A stretch of DNA of 64,000 bases. Origin: Clostridiaceae bacterium (GTDB lineage: Bacteria > Bacillota > Clostridia > Peptostreptococcales > Tindalliaceae). Made by a program: the position numbers and the translations under genes. The notes beneath the pieces are model-generated. The model ran no database searches. It saw only the letters and a list, made by a program, of their open reading frames with translations, and was not told where the DNA came from. Where the stretch lies: NCBI GenBank assembly GCA_011390155.1, contig JAABSW010000007.1, positions 1 through 64,000 on the forward strand, read 5' to 3'. Below, in pieces: positions 1 to 7,161 of the stretch (the first letter of the stretch is position 1; each line of letters opens with the position of its first letter).

Positions 1-31
1 TTGGCAGGGTTTAAGAATTGGCGCATTAAAT

Positions 32-67
32 AAGGAGGTAGAAACGTTTTTTCATCTCTACCTCCTT
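32..67. terminator. 11-bp inverted repeat, possible terminator
   Basis: Perfect 11-bp arms (32-42 and 57-67) enclose a 14-nt loop that contains a T-run. No long T-run follows either arm, so the direction of termination is unclear. It probably closes a gene lying left of the window. Confidence 0.45.
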
Positions 68-303
68 TGATGTGATTATTAAAAGAGAATCGTGACAAGT
101 CACCGACATTCACCACTTCTTCCGGGTGCAGGTGGACCATAAGGACAATGTCCCTGCCTTCCGCACGTCCATGCCCTCAGTCGTGGAGTTATTCAATTAT
201 ACATTTTGTTGGTGTGCCCTTTGCTTCTGTACCATACAAACAGGATTCTTTCCGGTGATCATCACCGGATCTTTTGTCATTGGGTACCTCAAACTGTTTC
301 TTA
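68..303. other. Non-coding stretch with a palindrome
   Basis: No convincing gene is seen here. A 64-codon open frame at 126-320 lacks a ribosome binding site and runs into the terminator of the neighbouring operon. The one clear structure is a perfect 8-bp inverted repeat at 251-258/262-269, followed by TCTTTT, which could be a weak plus-strand terminator or an operator. Confidence 0.4.
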
Positions 304-338
304 AGCAAAAAACCCCGTAATTTTCGAAATACGGGGTT
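304..338 (-). terminator. Rho-independent terminator of the osmoprotectant ABC operon
   Basis: 9-bp stem (311-319 with 330-338, AACCCCGTA/TACGGGGTT). On the minus strand it is followed by a run of T (310 downward). It lies just downstream of the ATPase gene ending at 383. Confidence 0.85.
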
Positions 339-382
339 CACAGCAACTATGTGAATGTTTAACGGGGGCCAATCTTAACCAT

Positions 383-1195
383 TTATGAATGATTATAGTT
401 CTGCGCTTTTCCTTCCACCGCTTGTTGGTATATGTCTTCCACCATCTGTGGTTCTAATAATGCCAGGTACCCCTTGCTGCCAATAAACTGACGGACAAAA
501 TTGTTGGCAGGTTGCAACACCAACTCTTCTGGAGTGCCGGTTTGTTCAATGACACCCTCATTCATCAGCACCACCCGGGTACCCAGCTTCATAGCTTCCT
601 GGATATCATGAGTGACAAAGAGTATGGTGTTATTAAGCTGGTGGTGAATCCGCAGCATTTCTTCCTGCAGCTGGTTCCGCGTGCGTTCATCCACGGCTCC
701 AAAGGGTTCATCCATAAGGATGATTTCCGGGCTGGCCGCCAGTGCCCTGGCCACTCCCACACGTTGCTTCTGACCACCACTCAATTCCCTGGGGTAACGC
801 TTCAAATAGTCCTGGGGAAGTTCCACCAATTCCAGCAGTTCAGCGGCGCGCTTTTGCTGTTCTTTTTTCGGTTTTTTTTCGATGGACAGCACATAGGCAA
901 TGTTTTCCGCCACAGTCATGTGAGGAAAAAGCCCAATTTGCTGAATTACATAGCCGATTTGCCGCCGCAACTCAACGATGTTCCACTCGCTCAGCATCCT
1001 GTCCCTGATCCACACATACCCGGTGTCAAAGGAAATCATGCCATTGATGATCTTCAGCAGGGTGGTTTTTCCACAACCAGACTCTCCCAGCAAGGTAATA
1101 AACTCTCCCTTTTTCACTTTTAGGTCTAACCCTTTTAGTACATTTTCTTCACCATCATAGGTTTTTGTCACCTTTTGAAATTCAATAACGGTCAT
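383..1195 (-). CDS. Osmoprotectant (glycine betaine/choline-type) ABC transporter, ATP-binding protein
   Basis: 270-residue ABC ATPase that would power uptake of a quaternary-amine osmoprotectant at the cytoplasmic membrane. Visible motifs are Walker A GESGCGKTT (about residues 36-44), signature LSGGQKQR (about 138), Walker B ILMDEPFGAVD and the switch His in THD. It most resembles the OpuCA/OsmV/YehX group. The C-terminal CBS pair of OpuCA (usually about 380 residues) is absent, so direct ionic-strength sensing through CBS domains is not expected. It overlaps the binding-protein gene by 4 nt (ATGA), indicating translational coupling as the last gene of the operon. The exact substrate cannot be read from the sequence. 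Confidence 0.85.
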   Translation of the reverse strand: MTVIEFQKVTKTYDGEENVLKGLDLKVKKGEFITLLGESGCGKTTLLKIINGMISFDTGYVWIRDRMLSEWNIVELRRQIGYVIQQIGLFPHMTVAENIAYVLSIEKKPKKEQQKRAAELLELVELPQDYLKRYPRELSGGQKQRVGVARALAASPEIILMDEPFGAVDERTRNQLQEEMLRIHHQLNNTILFVTHDIQEAMKLGTRVVLMNEGVIEQTGTPEELVLQPANNFVRQFIGSKGYLALLEPQMVEDIYQQAVEGKAQNYNHS

Positions 1196-2181
1196 TGGGC
1201 CAGCAATCCTTTCTCCACCAGAAAATCTTTGGCCACTTCCCTGGGATCCTTGTTTTCCACTTCCACTGCATAGTTCATGGCGATCATGTCCTCATTGGTG
1301 ATTTGACCTGTCAGTTTTTCGATCACAGGCTCCAGCTCTGGATAGTTGTCCAGGGTTTCCTGTCGAACCAGGGTGGCAGCGTCGTAGCCAGGAAAGAACT
1401 GTTTGTCATCTTCCAATACAACCACATTTGCATCCTGCAACTGTCCATCGGTGGTAAAGACTGCCAGTGCATCCACATCTCCGCTGCCCAGCACATCATA
1501 ACGCAGGCCGATGTCAATCTCGCTCAGTGTTCCAAAATCAATACCATACACTTCCTGAAGCCCCGGGTACCCATCTTCCCTTTCAAAGAAATCATTGTTA
1601 GTGGCAAAGGTTAGTTCAGGGCTGACAGCCACCAAATCAGTGATTGTTTCAAGGCCATGGGTTTCTGCCACTTCACTGGTTACTGCAATACCATAGGTAT
1701 TTTCAAAACCGTACAGGCCTGTCCAGTGAATCTGGTATTCCTCAGCGTAGGCATCCTTCGTCGCTTCATAAAGCTGGTCAGGGTCGCGGATCAGTTCTTC
1801 CTTCAACACGAAGAGCCATCCCGTACCGGTGTATTCAGGGTAAATGTCAATGTCTCCCTTCAACATGGCGGGATGAATATTGGAGGTGCCTCCGCCTACG
1901 CCCATCACTTGTTCAACCGTAATATCGGTTTCGGCTTCAATGAGTAACGTCAGCATTTCTGCAATGACATATTGCTCAGGCATGGGTTTACTGCCAATAA
2001 CCACTGTTTTTTCTTCTGATGAGGTGCAGCCGGTAACAAACAGGGTGAACACTAATAAGACAATCATTAACAATAACCCGGGTGTTTTTCCAGTCATTAG
2101 GCTTTTTTGTTCATGTATTCTTTGTGTTTCGCCTGAATTTTTCCTTTTAAACCGGTTAAGCTGCTTTTGTTGTTTTTTCAT
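1192..2181 (-). CDS. Osmoprotectant ABC transporter substrate-binding lipoprotein
   Basis: 329-residue OpuAC/ProX-type binding protein. A basic N-terminal extension is followed by a hydrophobic segment and a lipobox ending VTGC (about residues 49-52), so the mature protein would be lipid-anchored outside the membrane. The body carries the typical start of this family (VVIGSKPMPEQYVIAEML) and GVGGGTSNIHPAMLKGDIDIYPEYTG. The first ATG is preferred because an AAGGAGG lies 5 nt upstream; this makes it overlap the permease gene by 26 nt. An inner ATG at residue 29 has no ribosome binding site. The gene order permease, binding protein, ATPase is compact and implies one transcript. Confidence 0.85.
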   Translation of the reverse strand: MKKQQKQLNRFKRKNSGETQRIHEQKSLMTGKTPGLLLMIVLLVFTLFVTGCTSSEEKTVVIGSKPMPEQYVIAEMLTLLIEAETDITVEQVMGVGGGTSNIHPAMLKGDIDIYPEYTGTGWLFVLKEELIRDPDQLYEATKDAYAEEYQIHWTGLYGFENTYGIAVTSEVAETHGLETITDLVAVSPELTFATNNDFFEREDGYPGLQEVYGIDFGTLSEIDIGLRYDVLGSGDVDALAVFTTDGQLQDANVVVLEDDKQFFPGYDAATLVRQETLDNYPELEPVIEKLTGQITNEDMIAMNYAVEVENKDPREVAKDFLVEKGLLAQ

Positions 2182-2830
2182 GAGCTCCTCCTTCTCCCAA
2201 GTAATGGGTACGGACTATTTTTTCTATCCATTCCAACACAGAATCTGCCACAATGGCCAAAGCTGCGATCAGCAGGCTGCCAGCAATGGTCATTTCCGGA
2301 TAATTGGTGGAAATTCCCCTCCAAATGGCACGTCCCATGCCACCAGCACCGATGAAAGAAGCAATACCTCCCAGGGCAATGGTCATCACCACCATTGTGC
2401 GGAATCCACTGAAAATGACAGGAAACGCCAGTGGCAATTGAATGCGAAACATCAGCTGTGCCGGGGTACTGCCCATTCCTTCTGCGGCTTCGGTGATTTC
2501 CGGATCCACCTCGATTAGGCCGGTGTAAGTGTTGCGTATCATTGGCAACAGACCATAAAGAATCAGTGCAATTAAGGCGCTTTTGAGCCCAATGCCTGTA
2601 ATGGAAACCAGTATGCCAAACAAAGCAATGGAGGGAATGGTGTAAAGAAAGCTGGTAACTCTAAGCAAAATCCCGGCCAGCCTGCGGTTCTTTGTCATGA
2701 AAACACCCAAGGCCAGTCCCAGGAAAGTAATCACCGATACGGCCAGAAAGGTGATGTAGATATGTTGAATCAACAGTTCAATAAAAAAATCTGATCTGTC
2801 CCTGTAAAGTTGAATAATCCTTAGAATCAT
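2156..2830 (-). CDS. Osmoprotectant ABC transporter permease
   Basis: 224-residue membrane protein of the OpuBB/OsmW/YehW permease family with about five to six hydrophobic helices and the cytoplasmic-loop signature ITEAAEGMGSTPAQLMFRIQLP that contacts the ATPase. The start at 2830 has GAGGGG about 7 nt upstream; an ATG seven codons earlier lacks any Shine-Dalgarno sequence. It is the first gene of the three-gene operon. Only one permease gene is present, so the transporter would use a permease homodimer. Confidence 0.85.
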   Translation of the reverse strand: MILRIIQLYRDRSDFFIELLIQHIYITFLAVSVITFLGLALGVFMTKNRRLAGILLRVTSFLYTIPSIALFGILVSITGIGLKSALIALILYGLLPMIRNTYTGLIEVDPEITEAAEGMGSTPAQLMFRIQLPLAFPVIFSGFRTMVVMTIALGGIASFIGAGGMGRAIWRGISTNYPEMTIAGSLLIAALAIVADSVLEWIEKIVRTHYLGEGGAHEKTTKAA

Positions 2831-3209
2831 ACAGTTACCCCTCTTCCCCATTTTATTCGCTGACTATCACCGCAAGGTCAGCAAATATGACATTCATGTT
2901 CTAATATTTAAACCATCTAAAGCCAAATATCCTCCTTAACATCATGATCATTTCCTTTACTATGTCATACCCAAACCTTATGAAAGTAAAAAGAAATATT
3001 GATCCAGTCATTTCTTCCTCATTGAATATTGTATAAACTTCCAGGACCTAGGACCATCGTCTGATGTACCGTTGTTTTTCTTTTGCTATACTGATAGAAG
3101 TAGTCTTTTTGAATGACATAGCTTAATCAGGACTATTGTTTAAGCCACTTAATACCGAAAAAATCTATATACGTTCGTATTCTATACCAATAAACAACAG
3201 GAAGGATTG
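2831..3209. other. Divergent intergenic region
   Basis: AT-rich space between the osmoprotectant operon (minus) and the stalk/CAP-domain gene (plus). It must hold both promoters, but no pair of hexamers with good spacing stands out. A small palindrome, ATACGTTCGTAT at 3171-3182, lies shortly before the plus-strand gene and may be an operator. No open frame or RNA gene is seen. Confidence 0.35.
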
Positions 3210-4202
3210 ATGATTTTGAATAAAAAACAGCCTCACGTCTTTGTTATGCTTACATTTGCCATGCTGTTCACCCTCATCATGCCCTTTAACGCAATGGCTG
3301 ATCATACAAATGATGACATTATTGAAATAAGCGTACAGATGCAACTGGGATCAAACAAGGCTGCCATTAATAGTGAAACTTACATACTGGACCAACCACC
3401 TTTGGTCATCAATGGCCGTTCCATGGTGCCTTTACGATTTTTTACCGAGGCTCTGGGAGCCCAGATTACCTGGAATGCCACTGATCGAAGCGTTCAGGTT
3501 GAAAATGACGATATACAAGCCACACTGTACATCAATAAAAGAACCGCCACGGTGAATAATACCTCTGTTACGCTGGAAGCAGCTCCCATGATCGTCAGCG
3601 GCCGCACATTGGTACCCGTTAAATTCATCAGTGAAGTACTTGGCTACCAGGTGGATTGGGTTGCTGAAAGCAAAACCATCATCATTTCAGGCATCGTCTC
3701 AAGAGAAAATACCCTGGTGGCAAACCTGGTGGATGAAATACAGGTTAATGACACCCTTAAAAAAGAATTACCAGCGTCTGAAAATAACATTAAGATTGAA
3801 AACACTTATTCTAACCATAAAGATGTGGAACTTGAAGTAATTCAGTTAGTTAATGAAGCGCGTGAAAAAGAAGGTCTTCATCCATTAAAACTAAATGAAC
3901 AATTAATGGTGGTGGCTGAAGCGAAATCACAGGATATGGTGGATGAGAACTATTTTTCCCACACGTCCCCCGTCTATGGTGGCATGCGTGGTTTATTCGA
4001 AGCCTTTGACATTGGTTACCGTTGGGCAGGAGAAAACATTGCCACAGGCCAACGGACATCAGAAGCTGTCATGAAAGCCTGGATGAACTCACCGGGACAT
4101 CGCGCCAATATTCTTCACCCAGATTTTAATCAAATTGGTGTGGGAGCAGTCAACGGGGGCCAGTATGGTGGCATCACCTGGACACAATCCTTTACAGACT
4201 GA
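3210..4202 (+). CDS. Secreted protein: copper-amine-oxidase-type stalk domain plus CAP (SCP/PR-1) domain
   Basis: 330 residues. A signal peptide (about 1-30) is followed by two copies of the 'copper amine oxidase N-terminal' stalk motif (PLVINGRSMVPLRFFTEALG and PMIVSGRTLVPVKFISEVLG, about 60-150), which anchors many clostridial envelope proteins. The C-terminal CAP domain (about 210-330) carries LVNEAREKEGLHPL, HTSPVYGG, AGENIATGQ, SPGHRANIL and GGITWTQ, which hold the usual His/Glu pairs of this fold. Secreted CAP proteins of bacteria have mostly unknown activity. The ATG at 3210 is chosen because AGGAAGG precedes it; the TTG one codon earlier is too close. It is monocistronic, with a terminator directly downstream. 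Confidence 0.85.
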   Translation: MILNKKQPHVFVMLTFAMLFTLIMPFNAMADHTNDDIIEISVQMQLGSNKAAINSETYILDQPPLVINGRSMVPLRFFTEALGAQITWNATDRSVQVENDDIQATLYINKRTATVNNTSVTLEAAPMIVSGRTLVPVKFISEVLGYQVDWVAESKTIIISGIVSRENTLVANLVDEIQVNDTLKKELPASENNIKIENTYSNHKDVELEVIQLVNEAREKEGLHPLKLNEQLMVVAEAKSQDMVDENYFSHTSPVYGGMRGLFEAFDIGYRWAGENIATGQRTSEAVMKAWMNSPGHRANILHPDFNQIGVGAVNGGQYGGITWTQSFTD

Positions 4203-4219
4203 TAGAAAACAAAAACGCA

Positions 4220-4268
4220 AAACCGGCATGGGCGTCTGGATTTTCTCCAGTTAACCCAGCCGGTTTTT
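4220..4268 (+). terminator. Rho-independent terminator after the CAP-domain gene
   Basis: Outer stem AACCGGC/GCCGGTT (4221-4227 with 4259-4265) encloses an inner CTGGA/TCCAG pairing and is followed by TTTTT. Confidence 0.75.
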
Positions 4269-4290
4269 TAGTGAATTGTTTTACCTGTCA

Positions 4291-4698
4291 TTATTCTTTG
4301 ATAAACTGCTTCACATCATAATCCCCTAATGCTTCATCATAATCAATGTGGATGGCTCTTACAAAATCGTTAAAATTCTGTGGCACTGCCATGGCAAATC
4401 CTTCAACCTCATAAAGATCATGCCCGTCAATTAATTCTGCCAGCACAAGGCTGGGCATGGTTTCACCTCACGAGCTTCCAGGGATGAGCATAAAGAGGGA
4501 CCTGCTGCTCTTCTCTTCCCAGTCAGCTTCCATCTGTTCTTTGGCAGCCTCTGAAACAGTCACTTCAATGCCCTGTTCTTCCGTAGGCAGGGTATCCCAC
4601 ACAACCTCCGGCTCTGCTTCTTCCTGAAGGTCACTGCAACCAGCCATTATGGTCAATAGGACCAGTGTGATTAGTATGATTCCCAGTTTTTTCGTCAT
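4291..4698 (-). CDS. Putative selenocysteine-containing HesB/IscA-like lipoprotein (UGA read as Sec at codon 77)
   Basis: Read with one in-frame TGA (4470-4468) as selenocysteine, this is a 135-residue protein. Residues 1-20 form a lipoprotein signal with lipobox MAGC. The rest matches a HesB-like (IscA-fold) domain: IEVTVSEAAKEQMEADW before the UGA, then IPGSSUGETMPSLVLAE, YEVEGFAMAV and AIHIDYDEALGDY. The Sec would take the place of the conserved first Cys of the fold, a position where HesB-like selenoproteins are known. The halves on both sides of the UGA are in one frame and both needed for the fold. A hairpin, CCAGC/GCUGG with loop CUUGU plus two outer pairs, starts about 10 nt after the UGA, roughly where a bacterial SECIS should be, but the loop lacks the early G of the usual consensus. 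GAAGGAGT precedes the start by about 7 nt. The alternative is a frame broken at 4468, with an independent 55-codon gene from an ATG at 4458 that has a fair GAGGTG upstream. It follows glutaredoxin by 27 nt. Confidence 0.7.
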
Positions 4699-4725
4699 GG
4701 ACTTACTCCTTCCAGTAATTTTTGT

Positions 4726-4977
4726 TTATCTGAATACTTCGTCAATTTTTCCTCTGCTCTCCAATTGAAAGAGATCATCGCATCCACCGATAAAGACATC
4801 CTCCACAAAAATTTGTGGCACTGTTCCACTCCCCGTTTTTGATTGGAGGGATTTCAATGCGGCTGGGTCGTTGTCAATGATTATCTCTTCATAGGCAATG
4901 CCTTTTTCGTCCAATAGTGCCTTTGCTTTAACGCAATAAGGGCAATATGTCCAGCAATAAATGGTTACTTTTTTCAT
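4726..4977 (-). CDS. Glutaredoxin (Grx3 type, CPYC active site)
   Basis: 83-residue thioredoxin-fold protein that reduces disulfides, mixed glutathione-type disulfides or possibly selenenylsulfides. CPYC is at residues 12-15, the cis-proline motif GTVPQIF near 52-58, and the GG[S/C]DD helix start near 64-68 (here GGCDD, with an extra Cys). It has no signal peptide, so it is cytoplasmic. AGGAGG lies 7 nt upstream. It is the first gene of a pair with the UGA-containing HesB-like lipoprotein, suggesting a shared redox or Fe-S function, though the two products would sit on different sides of the membrane. Confidence 0.9.
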   Translation of the reverse strand: MKKVTIYCWTYCPYCVKAKALLDEKGIAYEEIIIDNDPAALKSLQSKTGSGTVPQIFVEDVFIGGCDDLFQLESRGKIDEVFR

Positions 4978-5053
4978 TATAAACCTCCTGTAAAAATATT
5001 ATGTTTACATGATTGTGTTGATTATACCCAGAAGTCTGCTAAGTACGCTCTAT

Positions 5054-5203
5054 TCATTGACATTCACAAAACAGCTCCCTGATCTCTTTGCAGAGTTGCT
5101 CTGCAATGATGCGGAAGCTTTGAAAGTCGATGGCAAGATCTTTCATGATTTTCAGGTCTTTTTCCACCAATTGTAACGCTTCGTCTGTGGAATAACCAAT
5201 GCA
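5054..5203 (-). pseudogene. Possible 3' gene remnant (about 49 codons, no start)
   Basis: An open frame on the minus strand reads like a natural amphipathic C-terminus (STDEALQLVEKDLKIMKDL, then IIAEQLCKEIRELFCECQ) with Clostridium-like codon use. It begins right after a TAA, with no ATG, GTG or ribosome binding site at its 5' end; the first ATG is 19 codons in. I do not recognise the family. It may be the decayed end of a gene lost during duplication of the neighbouring lipoprotein locus, or chance. Confidence 0.3.
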
Positions 5204-5221
5204 TATTAATTATTGAACCAC

Positions 5222-5250
5222 TTGTAATCTTGGTGATACTCACATATAAT
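5222..5250 (+). promoter_or_regulatory. Sigma-A promoter of the first repeat-domain lipoprotein
   Basis: -35 TTGTAA (5222-5227), 17-nt spacer, -10 TATAAT (5245-5250). The -10 region and following bases (ATATAATATAGAA) are repeated before the paralogous gene. Confidence 0.75.
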
Positions 5251-5316
5251 ATAGAAGTTCTTGAATGTATGAAATATTATCATTTTGAAAATCACTAAAT
5301 TTGAGGAGGATGATTT

Positions 5317-5871
5317 ATGAAGCTGAAAGTTGTTTTGTTGTTGTTACTTGTTGCAATGCAAGTCCTTACAGGTTGCTCGCCGACTAGCCAAACTCTGGCT
5401 GTAGAACCTGTTGAAGAATCGGAAGCGCAAGCAGCTGACACTGTGTCTACTGCCACACTGACCAAGGTAACCGATGAAACTGCATTGTTGGAAGGTTTCA
5501 GTGCTAATGGCGGTTGGATCATTCTTTTTGAGGGCGATATATCTACCGAGAAAGAACTCGACTTAGCTAAAGGACCTACTAACGACGGCGCACCTTCCAG
5601 GAAAGTGGCACTATATAACCAGGATGCCGACAAAAACGTAACTGCTCGTTATACACTGACAGCCCCGTCGATAAGTGTTAAGAGTATAAACTCCCGTATT
5701 CAGGGAGGTACCTTTGTAGGTGATGTCTATGTTACCGCTGAAGGATTCCGTTTGGTTGATGCAGTCATCGATGGCAACCTATACTTTTCATCCCAGGATC
5801 TGTTAGATGCTTTTGATGCCACTGAAGGTGAAGTAACGGGCATCACTGCTTTTGCAATACGGTGTCATTAA
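5317..5871 (+). CDS. Lipoprotein with one copy of a 125-residue repeat domain
   Basis: 184 residues. The signal peptide ends in lipobox LTGC (Cys at residue 20), and an acidic linker follows. Residues 51-175 are one copy of the domain found twice in the next gene (DEAALLEGFSADGGWIILFE, RNVTARFTLTAP, SRIQGGTFAGDVYV, DAVIDGNLYFASQDL in consensus form). Alternating hydrophobic residues and the GGTF/GDVYV/GNLYF turns suggest a beta-rich, perhaps right-handed helical fold. The protein stops 9 residues after the domain, where the paralogue continues into a second copy, so it looks like a shortened duplicate. GAGGAGG precedes the start by 7 nt, inside a leader segment shared with the paralogue. I do not recognise a named family, and the role is unknown. 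Confidence 0.8.
   Translation: MKLKVVLLLLLVAMQVLTGCSPTSQTLAVEPVEESEAQAADTVSTATLTKVTDETALLEGFSANGGWIILFEGDISTEKELDLAKGPTNDGAPSRKVALYNQDADKNVTARYTLTAPSISVKSINSRIQGGTFVGDVYVTAEGFRLVDAVIDGNLYFSSQDLLDAFDATEGEVTGITAFAIRCH
5467..5841 (+). repeat. Repeat-domain copy A
   Basis: First of three coding copies of a 125-codon domain. It is the most diverged of the three, for example reading KELDLAKGPTNDGAPSRK where the others read EELVLAEGPTNDGE(L/M)ARK. Confidence 0.75.
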
Positions 5872-6032
5872 AAAATAGTTTAATCCTATTTTACAGCGTT
5901 TTTTGATCACAATGATACATACCATTATGACATGCTCGCCATTTATTGTGAAACAACTGAAGAAAGATGACTAGTTAACTCTATTTATTCGCCAGATTAA
6001 AATCATTACATATTAATATAGTTTAATATCAC

Positions 6033-6061
6033 TTGCATTTTTCCATTTTTTCACGTATAAT
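6033..6061 (+). promoter_or_regulatory. Sigma-A promoter of the second repeat-domain lipoprotein
   Basis: -35 TTGCAT (6033-6038), 17-nt spacer, -10 TATAAT (6056-6061). The bases from the -10 to about 20 nt downstream resemble those before the 5317 gene, and the GAGGAGGATGATTT leader is identical, so promoter and leader were duplicated with the gene. Confidence 0.75.
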
Positions 6062-6132
6062 ATAGAAACTCTTAAATATATAGATACAAAGAGTAAAACC
6101 GGGGAAATCCCCGAATTTGAGGAGGATGATTT

Positions 6133-7104
6133 ATGAAGTTGAAGTTGAAGCTTGTTTTATTGTTGTTACTTGTTGGTATGTTGGTGGTTACAGGGTGTTC
6201 TCCAGCTACGGAAGAACCTGCTGAAGAGCCTGCTGAAGAAGTTGAAGAGGAAGTGACAGATGTTGTTTCTGGCCCCACACTGACAATGGCAACTGACGAA
6301 GCTGCTATGTTGGAGGGCTTCAGTGCGGATGGTGGTTGGATTATAATCTTTGAAGGCGACATGTCCACTGAAGAAGAACTTGTATTGGCAGAAGGTCCTA
6401 CAAACGACGGAGAACTGGCCAGAAAAGTGGCATTGTACACTCAAGACGCTGACAGAAATGTGACTGCACGTTTCACGCTGACAGCTCCTTCAATGACTGT
6501 TGAAAGTGTTAATTCACGCATCCAGGGTGGTACCTTTGCCGGAGATGTTTTTGTTAATGCTGAAGGATTCCGATTGGCTGACGCTGTCATCGAAGGCAAC
6601 CTTTACTTTGCTTCTCAAGACCTATTAGACGCTTTTGATGCTTCTGAAGGTGAAGTAACTGGCATGGTTGGTCTGGAATCTGATGCTGTTGCCAGTGCAA
6701 CACAAACCGTTGCAACTGATGAAGCTGCTCTGTTGGAAGGTTTCAGTGCTGATGGCGGTTGGATTATTCTGTTCGAAGATGACATGTCCACAGACCAGGA
6801 ATTGGTGCTCGCAGAAGGTCCTACCAATGATGGTGAAATGGCCAGAAAACTGGCACTTTACACACAAGATTCTGACAGGAACGTAACCGCTCGCTTCACA
6901 CTGACAGCTCCTAAGCTGACAGTTGAAAGTGTTGACACCCGCATCCAGGGTGGTACCTTTGCCGGCGATGTTTATGTCAACGGTGAAAACTTCCGCCTGG
7001 TTGACGCAGTGATTGATGGAAACCTTTACTTTGCTTCTCAAGACCTTATGGATGCTTTTGATGCTTCCGAAGGTGAAGTAACAGGAGACGTTGCTGTCCA
7101 GTAA
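6133..7104 (+). CDS. Lipoprotein with two tandem copies of a 125-residue repeat domain
   Basis: 323 residues. The lipobox is VTGC (Cys at residue 22), followed by a very acidic linker (EEPAEEVEEE). Residues 53-177 and 194-318 are two closely similar copies of the domain also present once in the upstream gene. Both copies end in LLDAFDASEGEVTG or LMDAFDASEGEVTG and are separated by a 16-residue linker. The two copies are closer to each other than to the upstream gene, suggesting an internal duplication after the gene duplication. It would be displayed on the outer face of the cell membrane. No enzyme motif is seen; a structural or ligand-binding role is only a guess. A strong terminator follows. 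Confidence 0.8.
   Translation: MKLKLKLVLLLLLVGMLVVTGCSPATEEPAEEPAEEVEEEVTDVVSGPTLTMATDEAAMLEGFSADGGWIIIFEGDMSTEEELVLAEGPTNDGELARKVALYTQDADRNVTARFTLTAPSMTVESVNSRIQGGTFAGDVFVNAEGFRLADAVIEGNLYFASQDLLDAFDASEGEVTGMVGLESDAVASATQTVATDEAALLEGFSADGGWIILFEDDMSTDQELVLAEGPTNDGEMARKLALYTQDSDRNVTARFTLTAPKLTVESVDTRIQGGTFAGDVYVNGENFRLVDAVIDGNLYFASQDLMDAFDASEGEVTGDVAVQ
6289..6663 (+). repeat. Repeat-domain copy B
   Basis: Second coding copy of the 125-codon domain, the N-terminal one of the two-domain lipoprotein. Confidence 0.8.
6712..7086 (+). repeat. Repeat-domain copy C
   Basis: Third coding copy of the 125-codon domain, very similar to copy B at the protein level (for example RNVTARFTLTAP and RIQGGTFAGDV are identical). 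Confidence 0.8.
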
Positions 7105-7119
7105 AATTGATTCACTTGA

Positions 7120-7153
7120 AAATCGCACCGGCTTAGGCCGATGCGATTTTTTT
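7120..7153 (+). terminator. Rho-independent terminator after the lipoprotein pair
   Basis: Stem AATCGCA-CGGC/GCCG-TGCGATT with loop TTAG, followed by a seven-T run (7147-7153). On the minus strand it is preceded by fewer A, so it may also stop pyr transcription weakly. Confidence 0.85.
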
Positions 7154-7161
7154 AATGGACA

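Noticed and set aside
126..320. 64-codon open frame on the plus strand
   Set aside because: No ribosome binding site, Cys/Phe-rich low-quality protein, and it runs into the minus-strand terminator at 304-338.
512..1123. 203-codon open frame opposite the osmoprotectant ATPase gene
   Set aside because: Antisense shadow of a well-supported ABC ATPase gene, with no ribosome binding site.
4291..4458. Independent 55-codon gene starting at the ATG at 4458
   Set aside because: It has a fair GAGGTG upstream, but it is in exact phase with the preceding frame and covers only the second half of a HesB-like fold. One UGA-containing gene explains both pieces better.
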